Of a stretch of DNA of 9,439 nucleotides, positions 1 to 5,711 are shown piece after piece. Within the stretch, counting starts at the first letter, position 1; each line of letters starts with the position of its first letter. The DNA lies in assembly GCA_001778355.1 (NCBI GenBank), contig MFGS01000083.1, positions 1-9,439 of the forward strand, in the 5' to 3' direction. Below the pieces are notes generated by a model that saw nothing but the letters and a program-made list of their open reading frames with translations, was not told the DNA's origin and ran no database searches. This DNA is from Candidatus Firestonebacteria bacterium RIFOXYA2_FULL_40_8 (lineage in GTDB: Bacteria; Oederibacteriota; D2-FULL-39-29). A program made the position numbers and the translations under genes.

Positions 1-2
1 AA

Positions 3-1196
3 GGAATAAATCTGGGTTATGAAAAAGGTGACTATGATTTTAAGGATTGGAAAGGAATAAAAGCGCCGGGTTACTGGAATGCGCAGGGACTTGACCTTGT
101 CGGAGCCGTCTGGTTTAAAAAAGAAATAACCATTCCGGAAAAATGGACACAGTATGACCTTGTGCTTGAACTAGGACCTATTGTTGATTTTGACAGCACG
201 TATTTTAACGGTGAAAAAGTAGGGGGGGTGGGAAGTGATTTTCCTAACTTCTGGGCATACAACCGGAGATATCTTGTGCCTGCCCGGCTTTTAAAAGCGG
301 GAGAGAATAATATAACCGTAAGAGTATTTGCGGCCAACCGGGTCGGGGGATTTGGTGCGGCAAAAGGAACTATGCTGCTTTCCGTAGTTAATCATCCGGA
401 TCTGGGAAAAGTAAAGCTTGACGGGAAATGGAAGTATAAAATAGAAAGAGCGCTCCCGTCTTTCGGAATGGGTTCAACGGGGGAAGGTATTGATGAAAGG
501 ACTTACGGAACTCTTTATAATACAATGGTGTCGCCGCTTGTCGGCTTCGGGATTAAAGGTTTTATCTGGTATCAGGGAGAGAACAACGCCGCTAAGCCGA
601 AGGATTATTCGATTTTGCACAAGCTTTTTATCAATGATCTTCGGGATAAATGGCAGGATAAAGAATTGCCGTTCTATTTTGTGCAATTGGCTAATTATGT
701 GACAGAGAATGATTGGGCGGCTTTTAGAGAAGCTCAGAGGGACGCTTTAAAACTTAAAAACACCGGAATGGCGGTTGCGATTGATATCGGAGAGGGTTCG
801 GACATCCATCCGAAAAATAAACAGGATGTGGGAAAGCGCTTGGCGCTAAATGCCCTGGCTAAAACTTACGGAAAAAAAGTAGAATACTCCGGTCCGGTAT
901 ACCGTTTTATGGAAATAAAAGGAAAAAAAGTAAGGATTGTATTTGATCATGCCGAATCGGGTTTAAAAACAAAAGATAATAAGTTCCTTGCGGGCTTTGA
1001 AATAGCCGGAAAAAGCGGTAATTTTGTGAACGCAAAGGCAAAGATTGATAAGAAATCCGTACTCGTCTGGAATGACAGTATAGAAAAGCCGTTAGCCGTT
1101 AGATACGCCTGGGCAAATAATCCGGTATGCAATCTTTATAATAAGGAAGGTCTACCCGCAGTACCGTTTAGTAAAAGAAGCAAGGACAGCAAGTAA
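3..1196 (+). CDS. Sialate O-acetylesterase family SGNH hydrolase, 5' end missing
   Basis: The frame is open from the window edge to TAA at 1194-1196 (397 visible residues); the N-terminus with the nucleophile Ser block lies outside. The visible part starts in the beta-sandwich domain that interrupts the SGNH fold in this family (visible residues about 20-140, with GAVWFKKEITIP and a Trp/Tyr-rich ligand face). It then returns to the hydrolase fold with LYNTMVSPLVGFGIKGFIWY, the oxyanion block WYQGENN (W at visible residue 189) and the catalytic SDIHPKNKQDVGKRLAL block (D267, H269). Family members remove O-acetyl groups from sialic acids or other acetylated sugars, often outside the cytoplasm. 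Whether this one has a signal peptide cannot be seen. The substrate is uncertain, since many homologues in polysaccharide degraders act on plant or microbial glycans. The last eight residues (SKRSKDSK) are encoded by a 9-bp tandem array, so the native C-terminus may have been altered. Confidence 0.9.
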   Translation, partial: GINLGYEKGDYDFKDWKGIKAPGYWNAQGLDLVGAVWFKKEITIPEKWTQYDLVLELGPIVDFDSTYFNGEKVGGVGSDFPNFWAYNRRYLVPARLLKAGENNITVRVFAANRVGGFGAAKGTMLLSVVNHPDLGKVKLDGKWKYKIERALPSFGMGSTGEGIDERTYGTLYNTMVSPLVGFGIKGFIWYQGENNAAKPKDYSILHKLFINDLRDKWQDKELPFYFVQLANYVTENDWAAFREAQRDALKLKNTGMAVAIDIGEGSDIHPKNKQDVGKRLALNALAKTYGKKVEYSGPVYRFMEIKGKKVRIVFDHAESGLKTKDNKFLAGFEIAGKSGNFVNAKAKIDKKSVLVWNDSIEKPLAVRYAWANNPVCNLYNKEGLPAVPFSKRSKDSK

Positions 1197-1224
1197 AGCA
1201 AACAAAGCAAGTACAGTAAGAACA
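1171..1224. repeat. 9-bp tandem array, about 6 units, overlapping a stop codon
   Basis: Successive 9-mers are GTAAAAGAA, GCAAGGACA, GCAAGTAAA, GCAAACAAA, GCAAGTACA and GTAAGAACA, a degenerate array with consensus GCAAGTACA. The first units encode the C-terminal tail of the upstream esterase and its TAA; the rest is noncoding. A 9-bp period keeps the reading frame. Confidence 0.65.
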
Positions 1225-1233
1225 GAAAAAGAA

Positions 1234-1294
1234 GTTGAGCAAAGGTATAAATATCGAACCATAAATCCTTTGCGAAATCCGCCTAGGCGGAAAA
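1234..1294 (+). repeat. Interspersed ~60-bp repeat with 14-bp palindrome, copy 1
   Basis: It begins GTTGAGCAAAG, passes through ACCATAAATC and TTTGCGAAA, and ends with the perfect palindrome TCCGCCTAGGCGGA at 1278-1291 followed by A residues. A second copy lies at 8007-8065 in the same orientation, with 3 mismatches and 2 one-base gaps by hand alignment. There is no coding potential and no transposase. It is most likely a small dispersed repeat of this genome. The palindrome can form only a short hairpin with an A-rich flank, so a role as terminator is possible but weak. Confidence 0.75.
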
Positions 1295-1323
1295 AGTGGA
1301 TAAATAATAACACCTTTGAAAAA

Positions 1324-1363
1324 GACTTTACAAACCTTAAAAACTTTATGAACTTTATAAACT
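1324..1363. repeat. 9-bp tandem array, about 4.4 units
   Basis: The units are GACTTTACA, AACCTTAAA, AACTTTATG, AACTTTATA and a partial AACT. This second 9-bp array differs in sequence from the one at 1171-1224. The two bracket the interspersed repeat. It lies just upstream of the next gene and is AT-rich, so promoter elements may be embedded in it, but none stands out. Confidence 0.65.
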
Positions 1364-1385
1364 GCAATTTTCCGTGAGGGCTACT

Positions 1386-1832
1386 ATGACCAGAACTGAA
1401 GAAGCACGATCATACTTTTTATCGGGGTTTTCCTGCTCACAGGCGGTGCTTTATGTTTTTGCCGAAGAGTTCGGACTTTCTAAGGAAACTGCATTAAGAA
1501 TGGCAGATGCTTTTGGCGGCGGGATGGGCGGCATGGGTAAAACCTGCGGTGCTGTAACCGGTGCGTTTATGGTAATTGGACTGAAGCACGGAAGAGTTGA
1601 CGCGGGAGATATGTTCCGGAAGGAAGAGACCAGACGCCTGGTAAATAAATTTACGGAAGAATTCACGGCACTTCATGGTTCGACCGGTTGCAGCGATCTT
1701 TTAGAATGCGATATGGCAGCGCCCGAGGGAAAAAAATATGCAAAAGATAAAGGACTGTTCGTTGAGTTATGCCCTAAATATGTAATTTCTGCGGTTGAAC
1801 TCCTGGAAAAACTGCTGTATCCGGAAGTGTAA
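1386..1832 (+). CDS. C_GCAxxG_C_C family protein (putative redox/metal-binding)
   Basis: A 148-residue protein of the C_GCAxxG_C_C family (TIGR01909), whose molecular role is not established. The conserved cysteines are thought to bind a metal or take part in redox chemistry. The signature is complete: C17 in GFSCSQAVL, a Gly/Met-rich turn (FGGGMGGMG, 43-51), C54 in KTCGAVTGA, C102 and C108 in TGCSDLLECD, and C129 in ELCPKYV. It has no signal peptide or membrane segment, so it should be cytoplasmic, and the length is typical. I chose ATG 1386 because GAGGG ends five bases before it; an in-frame GTG at 1374 has no ribosome site. The gene stands alone on its strand between repeat-filled gaps, so context gives no clue to partner or substrate. 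Confidence 0.88.
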   Translation: MTRTEEARSYFLSGFSCSQAVLYVFAEEFGLSKETALRMADAFGGGMGGMGKTCGAVTGAFMVIGLKHGRVDAGDMFRKEETRRLVNKFTEEFTALHGSTGCSDLLECDMAAPEGKKYAKDKGLFVELCPKYVISAVELLEKLLYPEV

Positions 1833-1837
1833 AACAG

Positions 1838-2009
1838 CCCCAAAAACGAAGTAGAAATATTCTGGTTAGTCTGTAAAAGAATCTATGCAATTTGCTTGTA
1901 TCAGCGTAATCCAATGCTTTGCAATCAGCGGAATCGAACCCGAAATTCTCCTAAAACTTCAATATTCGGAATGTCAATAGTGGTGCGTTTTCTACTTCGG
2001 ATTTCGGGG
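1838..2009. repeat. Inverted-repeat element (~172 bp) between convergent genes
   Basis: The left arm (1838-1857, CCCC...CGAAGTAGAAA) is the inverted complement of the right arm (1989-2009), with about 18 of 21 positions matching; the perfect core is CGAAGTAGAAA/TTTCTACTTCG. The right arm also pairs with CCCGAAAT at 1939-1946 (ATTTCGGG at 2001-2008), giving an alternative shorter hairpin. The element fills almost the whole gap between two converging genes and touches the TGA of the minus-strand gene. It has the shape of a small non-autonomous mobile element or a bidirectional structural signal. There is no coding capacity. Confidence 0.55.
1897..1936 (+). repeat. Direct repeat with ATCAGYGKAATC units, copy A
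   Basis: It contains TATCAGCGTAATCC followed by GCAATCAGCGGAATCG, two related ~12-bp units. The same arrangement occurs at 2930-2970 (TATCAGTGGAATCC, then GCAATCAGTGGAATCG). The two copies are in the same orientation and bracket the TVP38-family gene. Confidence 0.6.
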
Positions 2010-2699
2010 TCAGATTAGCGCTTTCTTTTTGAAAAACTTTTTTGCGATAACAGGAAGTACCGCAAGTAAACCAAGAAGTACAAAACCGGATATCAGTCTC
2101 ACGGAGAGCAGGTCAGAGGGCTCTTCTATCTTTGAAAGGCTGTTTCCGGCGTTGGCGTAAATCATCGTAGCGGGTAATATTCCGACTGCAGTGGTCCAGA
2201 CAAATGTTTTAAGATCTATTTTTGTAAGCCCGGCCAGAATGTTCAAAAGAAAAAACGGCGGTATTGAAATGAACCTCAGCATTAAAATATAATTCTTTCC
2301 GTTTTCTTTAATTTCACGGTTAAACCCGGAAAGTTCTTTTTCGTATTTTTTTTGTATATAATTGCCCGCAAGATATCTTGAAGTGAGAAAAGCCAGAATA
2401 GCTCCTGACGTTGCGCCCGCTGTTATATAGGCCGTTGCGATTATAGTGCCAAAGAGAAAGCCCCCTGCAATGGTCAGCGCGAAAGCTCCGGGTATAGAAA
2501 AAGCGGCAACTACGAAGTAAAGTCCGATATAAAACAAAGCAGTCATAAGGTAGTTCTCAGCCACATAGTTCTTGAATAAGGAGCTGTTAGTTTTAAAATC
2601 CTCAAAAGTTATATAACTGTGCAGTTGGGTGAAATAAACCGCAGCCGCCAGCATCAAAACAATCAGAATTATAAAGAGTATTATCGTTCTATTTGACAT
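2010..2699 (-). CDS. TVP38/TMEM64 (DedA-like, SNARE-associated fold) membrane protein
   Basis: A 229-residue inner-membrane protein, the usual length for the family (PF09335). An N-terminal membrane segment spans residues 4-23. Further hydrophobic segments lie at about 51-69, 71-107, 137-159, 165-185 and 200-220, and the tail is basic (KKFFKKKALI). Family hallmarks are the Gly-rich, probably re-entrant segment AGGFLFGTIIATAY...GATSGAILAFLTSRY (78-109) and the Arg/Pro segment LMLRFISIPPFFLLNILAGL (139-158), where R142 corresponds to the conserved Arg of the family. Bacterial relatives of the DedA superfamily are linked to lipid flipping, envelope integrity and ion-dependent transport; the substrate here is unknown. 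The start is ATG at 2699, with only a weak purine-rich site upstream. It is transcribed alone and converges on the C_GCAxxG_C_C gene. Short direct repeats flank it on both sides. Confidence 0.9.
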   Translation of the reverse strand: MSNRTIILFIILIVLMLAAAVYFTQLHSYITFEDFKTNSSLFKNYVAENYLMTALFYIGLYFVVAAFSIPGAFALTIAGGFLFGTIIATAYITAGATSGAILAFLTSRYLAGNYIQKKYEKELSGFNREIKENGKNYILMLRFISIPPFFLLNILAGLTKIDLKTFVWTTAVGILPATMIYANAGNSLSKIEEPSDLLSVRLISGFVLLGLLAVLPVIAKKFFKKKALI

Positions 2700-2747
2700 A
2701 GTTTAATATTTCTACCATATACGACCTGAAAAGTAAAGAAAAGACAT

Positions 2748-2912
2748 GTGGTGTTTCCCCATTTTCTGTTCCGGTTCGCAACTGGAGGAAATTTATCTCC
2801 ATGTTCGGCGGCTGAATAACTCGCTTTGCTCGAACAATTCAGCCTTTGTTCCGAACATTTCAATAAATTTCTGTACGTTGCTCACAAGTCCCAGAAAATA
2901 GGAAAACTCCAC
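2748..2912. repeat. Large imperfect palindrome (165 bp), cruciform or MITE-like
   Basis: Five nested pairings share one axis near 2830. These are 2748-2768 with 2892-2912 (18 of 21 match, core ATTTTCTG/CAGAAAAT), GCAAC 2778-2782 with GTTGC 2877-2881, and AAATTTAT 2789-2796 with ATAAATTT 2863-2870. The inner two are ATGTTCGG 2801-2808 with CCGAACAT 2851-2858, and GGCTGAAT 2810-2817 with ATTCAGCC 2837-2844, closing on a 19-base loop. The internal loops are nearly symmetric (9/10, 6/6, 4/4), except the innermost (1/6). This long-range pairing cannot be chance. It could be a non-autonomous transposable element or a structured RNA or DNA element. No target-site duplication is obvious. Confidence 0.75.
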
Positions 2913-2929
2913 TTGCGAAAAATCCGTTA

Positions 2930-2970
2930 TGTATCAGTGGAATCCTGTAGTTTTGCAATCAGTGGAATCG
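2930..2970 (+). repeat. Direct repeat with ATCAGYGKAATC units, copy B
   Basis: It reads TATCAGTGGAATCC, a short spacer, then GCAATCAGTGGAATCG. It matches 1897-1936 apart from a few substitutions and one gap. It lies directly upstream of the transketolase operon promoter and downstream of the large palindrome. Confidence 0.6.
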
Positions 2971-2984
2971 CTTTTATAAAATAC

Positions 2985-3012
2985 TTGATATAATAAGCTG
3001 TAATGGTATAAT
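2985..3012 (+). promoter_or_regulatory. Sigma-70-type promoter of the transketolase operon
   Basis: A -35 box TTGATA (2985-2990) and a perfect -10 box TATAAT (3007-3012) are separated by 16 bp. Transcription should start near 3019, giving a short leader with GGGAGAG (3025-3031) before ATG 3036. No operator or riboswitch is visible in the leader, which is too short for one. Confidence 0.7.
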
Positions 3013-3035
3013 TAACCTAATATAGGGAGAGATAA

Positions 3036-3845
3036 ATGGCTGATTTTGGGGCACTTGAGGCAAGGGCAAAGCAATTTAGAAGAGAGATACTTGAAACTAT
3101 TTCAGGCGCAGGTGCGGGGCATCCCGGGGGTTCGCTTTCAGCAATCGATATCCTTACCTATCTGTATTATGAGAAATTGAATATCTATCCTGCCGATTCC
3201 AAAAATGAAGAAAGAGACAGGTTTATCATGTCAAAAGGCCATGCAAGTCCGGCTCTTTATGTGGTACTTGCAAGCAGAGGATTTTTTGAAAAGAAAGAAC
3301 TCTCAAGTTTTAGAAAACTGGGAGCTATGCTTCAGGGGCATGTCTATGCGAAAGTTCCCGGGGTAGAGCTTTCAACCGGAAGCTTGGGACAGGGACTCTC
3401 CTTCGCTAACGGCATGGCGCTGGCCGGAAAAATAAAAGGTAAATCTTTCAAGGTTTATTGTCTGCTCGGTGACGGGGAGATGCAGGAAGGTCAGGTCTGG
3501 GAAGCTTTAATGACCGCGGTACACCACAAACTTGACAACCTGTGTATTATAATTGATGCAAATAAAGTACAGCAGAACGGGCTTGTTAAAGAAATTAAGA
3601 ACATAGAACCGCTGGCGGAAAAATTAAAAAGTTTTGGTTGTGAAGTTTCGGAAATTGACGGACATAACATGGAAGAGATTGCGGCGGCGTTTGCCGGTTT
3701 CGGAAAAGTAAAAAATAAACCGTATGTTATCAAGGCAAACACAATTAAAGGGAAGGGTGTTTCGTTCATGGAATTAAATTCCAAGTGGCATGGTAAAGCT
3801 CCGAACAAGGAAGAGCTGGCTGCGGCGTTAAAGGAGCTTCTATGA
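3036..3845 (+). CDS. Transketolase, N-terminal (thiamine diphosphate-binding) subunit
   Basis: 269 residues, matching the pyrophosphate-binding half of ordinary ~650-residue transketolases. With the next gene it forms a two-subunit enzyme that moves two-carbon ketol units between sugar phosphates (non-oxidative pentose-phosphate pathway), in the cytoplasm. Family landmarks are GHPGGSLSAIDIL (28-40), KGHASPALY (67-75), QGHV (100-103), the substrate-site block LSTGSLGQGLSFANGMALAG (112-131), the metal/ThDP motif GDGEMQEGQ (145-153) with its partner N176 in DANKVQQNG, and KGKGVSFME near the end. The site GGGAGAG fixes the ATG. It is the first gene of a three-gene operon behind a strong promoter. 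DXS is unlikely, since that is a single ~600-residue chain. Separate subunits are known from archaea and many anaerobic bacteria. Confidence 0.95.
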   Translation: MADFGALEARAKQFRREILETISGAGAGHPGGSLSAIDILTYLYYEKLNIYPADSKNEERDRFIMSKGHASPALYVVLASRGFFEKKELSSFRKLGAMLQGHVYAKVPGVELSTGSLGQGLSFANGMALAGKIKGKSFKVYCLLGDGEMQEGQVWEALMTAVHHKLDNLCIIIDANKVQQNGLVKEIKNIEPLAEKLKSFGCEVSEIDGHNMEEIAAAFAGFGKVKNKPYVIKANTIKGKGVSFMELNSKWHGKAPNKEELAAALKELL

Positions 3846-4780
3846 TACAAAAAGCCATAAGAGACGGCTTCGGTGAAGCTCTGGCGGAACTTGGAGCGAA
3901 GTACGAACGTATAGTTGTCTTATCCGGAGACCTCGAAGATTCCACAAAGGTGATAAATTTTAAAAACGTTGCGCCAAAAAGGTTCTTTAATCTCGGAATA
4001 GCAGAGCAGGATCTTGTGGGAACAGCGGCAGGGCTCGGCAAGGAAGGTCTTATTCCTTTCGCCTGTTCTTTTGCCGTGTTCTTAACCAACAGGGCGTACG
4101 ACCAGATAAGAATTACTGTCTGCTTCAACGAGAGCAATGTGAAACTTGTAGCTTCCCACGGAGGTGTGACCGTAGGTTCGGACGGCGCCACTGCGCAATG
4201 CCTTGAGGATTTTGCTATCATGAGAGTTTTGCCGAATATGAAAGTTATTTGCCCGTGTGATGCAATAGAAGTAAAAAAAGCTGTAAAAGCGCTGATTTCC
4301 GATATTGGTCCTTCATATATGAGAACAGGAAGAGCGCCTTCAGATATCATCACCAAGGAAAGCGACCCTTTTGTTCTCGGTAAAGCAAATGTAATGAAAG
4401 ACGGAAAAGATGCGGTTATTATCGCCTGCGGAATAATGGTCGCCGAAGCTTTGCGTGCCGCGGAAATGCTTAAAAAAGAAGGGGTAAACGCAACGGTACT
4501 TAATATGCATACTATAAAACCCCTTGATACTAAAGCCGTAATAGAGTGGGTTAAAAAAACCGGTGCTGTTGTGACCGCGGAAGAACACCAGATTATAGGC
4601 GGGCTGGGTTCGGCCGTTGCTGAAGCTCTTGCTTTGGAGTTCCCGGCGCCTTTGGAAATGGTGGGAGTAAAAGACTCTTTCGGCGAATCGGGTGAACCCG
4701 GGGAACTGATGGAAAAGTATGGACTGACGGATAAACACATTGCGGAGGCCGTAAGGCGCGTGATTAAAAGGAAAAAATAA
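3842..4780 (+). CDS. Transketolase, C-terminal (pyrimidine-binding) subunit
   Basis: 312 residues, carrying the pyrimidine-binding and C-terminal transketolase domains. The catalytic Glu that activates the cofactor is E55 in LGIAEQDLVG. The aminopyrimidine pocket is FACSFAVFLTNRAYDQIR (73-90), and H106 lies in LVASHGGVTVGSDGATAQ. The C-terminal domain runs from about residue 175, with ILNMHTIKPLD-like and EEHQIIGGLGSAVAE segments. The ATG overlaps the TGA of the N subunit (ATGA, 3842-3845), and AAGGAG at 3831-3836 lies inside the preceding gene, so translation is probably coupled to give equal amounts of the subunits. No active-site residue appears missing. It acts with the upstream product as a heteromeric complex. 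Confidence 0.95.
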   Translation: MIQKAIRDGFGEALAELGAKYERIVVLSGDLEDSTKVINFKNVAPKRFFNLGIAEQDLVGTAAGLGKEGLIPFACSFAVFLTNRAYDQIRITVCFNESNVKLVASHGGVTVGSDGATAQCLEDFAIMRVLPNMKVICPCDAIEVKKAVKALISDIGPSYMRTGRAPSDIITKESDPFVLGKANVMKDGKDAVIIACGIMVAEALRAAEMLKKEGVNATVLNMHTIKPLDTKAVIEWVKKTGAVVTAEEHQIIGGLGSAVAEALALEFPAPLEMVGVKDSFGESGEPGELMEKYGLTDKHIAEAVRRVIKRKK

Positions 4781-4781
4781 G

Positions 4782-5654
4782 ATGCGAAAAGATATTATAT
4801 TTTATTCGGAAGGGTCAAAGATATCGGGACATCTATATCTTCCGGAAAAAATGGAAGAAGGAAAGAAATATCCGGCGGTCGTGCTTTGCCACGGTTTTGC
4901 GGGAATAAAAGAAGCACTGCTTCCCCCTTTTGCGGAAGGGTTTTCCAATAACGGGTTTATTACTCTGGCTTTTGATTACCGGGGTTTTGGAGATTCAGAA
5001 GGTGAAAGAGGGCGTCTTGTCCCGGTTGATCAGATCAAGGACATCAGAAATGCTATAACATATATGGAAACTCTTGCCGAAGTTGATCCCGGAAAAATTG
5101 CCCTCTGGGGAAGTTCCTTCGGAGGTGCTAATGCGATTTGCGTCACAGCTGCCGATAAAAGAGTTAAAGCCGTTATAGCCCAGCTTACGTTTGGAAGCGG
5201 TGAAAGGGTTGTCACGGGCGGGCTTAAGCCGGAAGAAAAAGAAAAACTTTTTGCTACTTTGAGTAAAATATCACAGCGGTTGGTAACGCAGAATAAAAAT
5301 ATGATGATGAGTTTGAATCAGATACTCTCGGATGCCGACTCAGAAGAGTTTTTCGGGAAGATCATAGCCGAACACCCGAAAATAAATGTTAAGATTCCTT
5401 TCCTATTCGTAAAGGAAAGTATCGAGTACAAACCTGAAGACGTTATAGGCAAAATAACCGTGCCGGTCATGATACTCGGCGCGGAAAAAGATATAGTAAA
5501 TCCGCCCGCGGAATCTAAGATATTATTTGAAAAAGCAAACGAACCGAAAGAGTTGGTAATGATAAAAGATGCTACTCATTATCAGGTGTACTCCGGGGCT
5601 AAATTTGAAGAAGCGTTTAAAGCAGAAATGGAGTTTTTTAAGAAATATTTGTAG
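4782..5654 (+). CDS. Alpha/beta hydrolase, esterase/peptidase-like
   Basis: A 290-residue cytoplasmic alpha/beta hydrolase without a signal peptide. The N-terminal strand region is followed by the oxyanion segment LCHGFAG and the DYRGFGDSEG loop typical of small-molecule esterases and S9/S33-type hydrolases. The catalytic triad is complete: nucleophile S112 in GSSFGG (110-115), D237 in GAEKDIVNPP and H266 in DATHYQVY. A cap-like helical insert spans about residues 140-215. The reaction is an ester, thioester or amide hydrolysis of unknown substrate. It starts one base after the stop of the transketolase C subunit, with AAAAGGA at 4766-4772 as ribosome site, so it is the third gene of that operon. 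The co-transcription hints at a link to sugar metabolism, but the sequence does not show which. Confidence 0.9.
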   Translation: MRKDIIFYSEGSKISGHLYLPEKMEEGKKYPAVVLCHGFAGIKEALLPPFAEGFSNNGFITLAFDYRGFGDSEGERGRLVPVDQIKDIRNAITYMETLAEVDPGKIALWGSSFGGANAICVTAADKRVKAVIAQLTFGSGERVVTGGLKPEEKEKLFATLSKISQRLVTQNKNMMMSLNQILSDADSEEFFGKIIAEHPKINVKIPFLFVKESIEYKPEDVIGKITVPVMILGAEKDIVNPPAESKILFEKANEPKELVMIKDATHYQVYSGAKFEEAFKAEMEFFKKYL

Positions 5655-5697
5655 CGTTGGGCTTTAGCCCAACGGTGCGTCGTATAAAACACGACGC
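5655..5697 (+). terminator. Twin hairpins closing the transketolase operon (repeat-like)
   Basis: The first hairpin is CGTTGGGCT-TT-AGCCCAACG (5655-5674), a perfect 9-bp stem. The second is GCGTCGT (5677-5683) paired with ACGACGC (5691-5697) around ATAAAAC. They start right after the TAG of the hydrolase. No U-run follows, so this is not a classical intrinsic terminator. It may act as an mRNA 3'-end stabiliser or be a REP-like dispersed repeat. Confidence 0.5.
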
Positions 5698-5711
5698 TAA
5701 AGGTGGAGCGC

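Larger units (their letters stand above)
2700..3035. other. 336-bp divergent intergenic region, no gene
   Basis: It separates the minus-strand TVP38 gene from the plus-strand transketolase operon, so it should hold promoters for both. It contains the 2748-2912 palindrome, the 2930-2970 direct repeat and the 2985-3012 promoter. The first ~48 bases are AT-rich and presumably carry the minus-strand promoter, but I could not pick convincing boxes. The only ORF of note (minus strand, 2681-2863) is a by-product of the palindrome. Confidence 0.7.

Noticed and set aside
1278..1291. Palindrome as an intrinsic terminator for the esterase gene
   Set aside because: There is almost no loop and no U-run on the plus strand, and it recurs at 8049-8062 upstream of a gene, so a terminator role is not supported.
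1374..1385. GTG at 1374 as start of the C_GCAxxG_C_C gene
   Set aside because: No ribosome site precedes it, whereas GAGGG is well placed for ATG 1386.
1922..1950. tRNA-like T-arm (minus strand GGGTTCGATTCC)
   Set aside because: The stem has only about three pairs and no acceptor, D or anticodon arm could be placed around it.
2681..2863. 60-codon minus-strand frame upstream of the TVP38 gene
   Set aside because: Most of it reads through the 165-bp palindrome and it overlaps the TVP38 start; no ribosome site or domain.
1897..2970. ATCAGYGKAATC repeats as a CRISPR array
   Set aside because: The units are too short and too few, with irregular spacing, and no cas gene is present.
3766..4740. 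324-codon open frame on the minus strand
   Set aside because: It is antisense to the transketolase C subunit, Ser/Pro/Thr-rich with no recognisable domain, and arises from codon bias of the real gene.
3036..4780. 1-deoxyxylulose-5-phosphate synthase or pyruvate dehydrogenase E1 instead of transketolase
   Set aside because: The GHPGGSLSAIDIL, STGSLGQGLSFANGMALAG and SHGGVTVGSDGATAQ blocks and the 269+312 split match two-subunit transketolases.
5703..5711. GTG at 5703 as start of the large membrane protein
   Set aside because: The AAAGGTGGAG site overlaps this codon and fits TTG 5712 better; it remains a possible alternative that adds only three residues.
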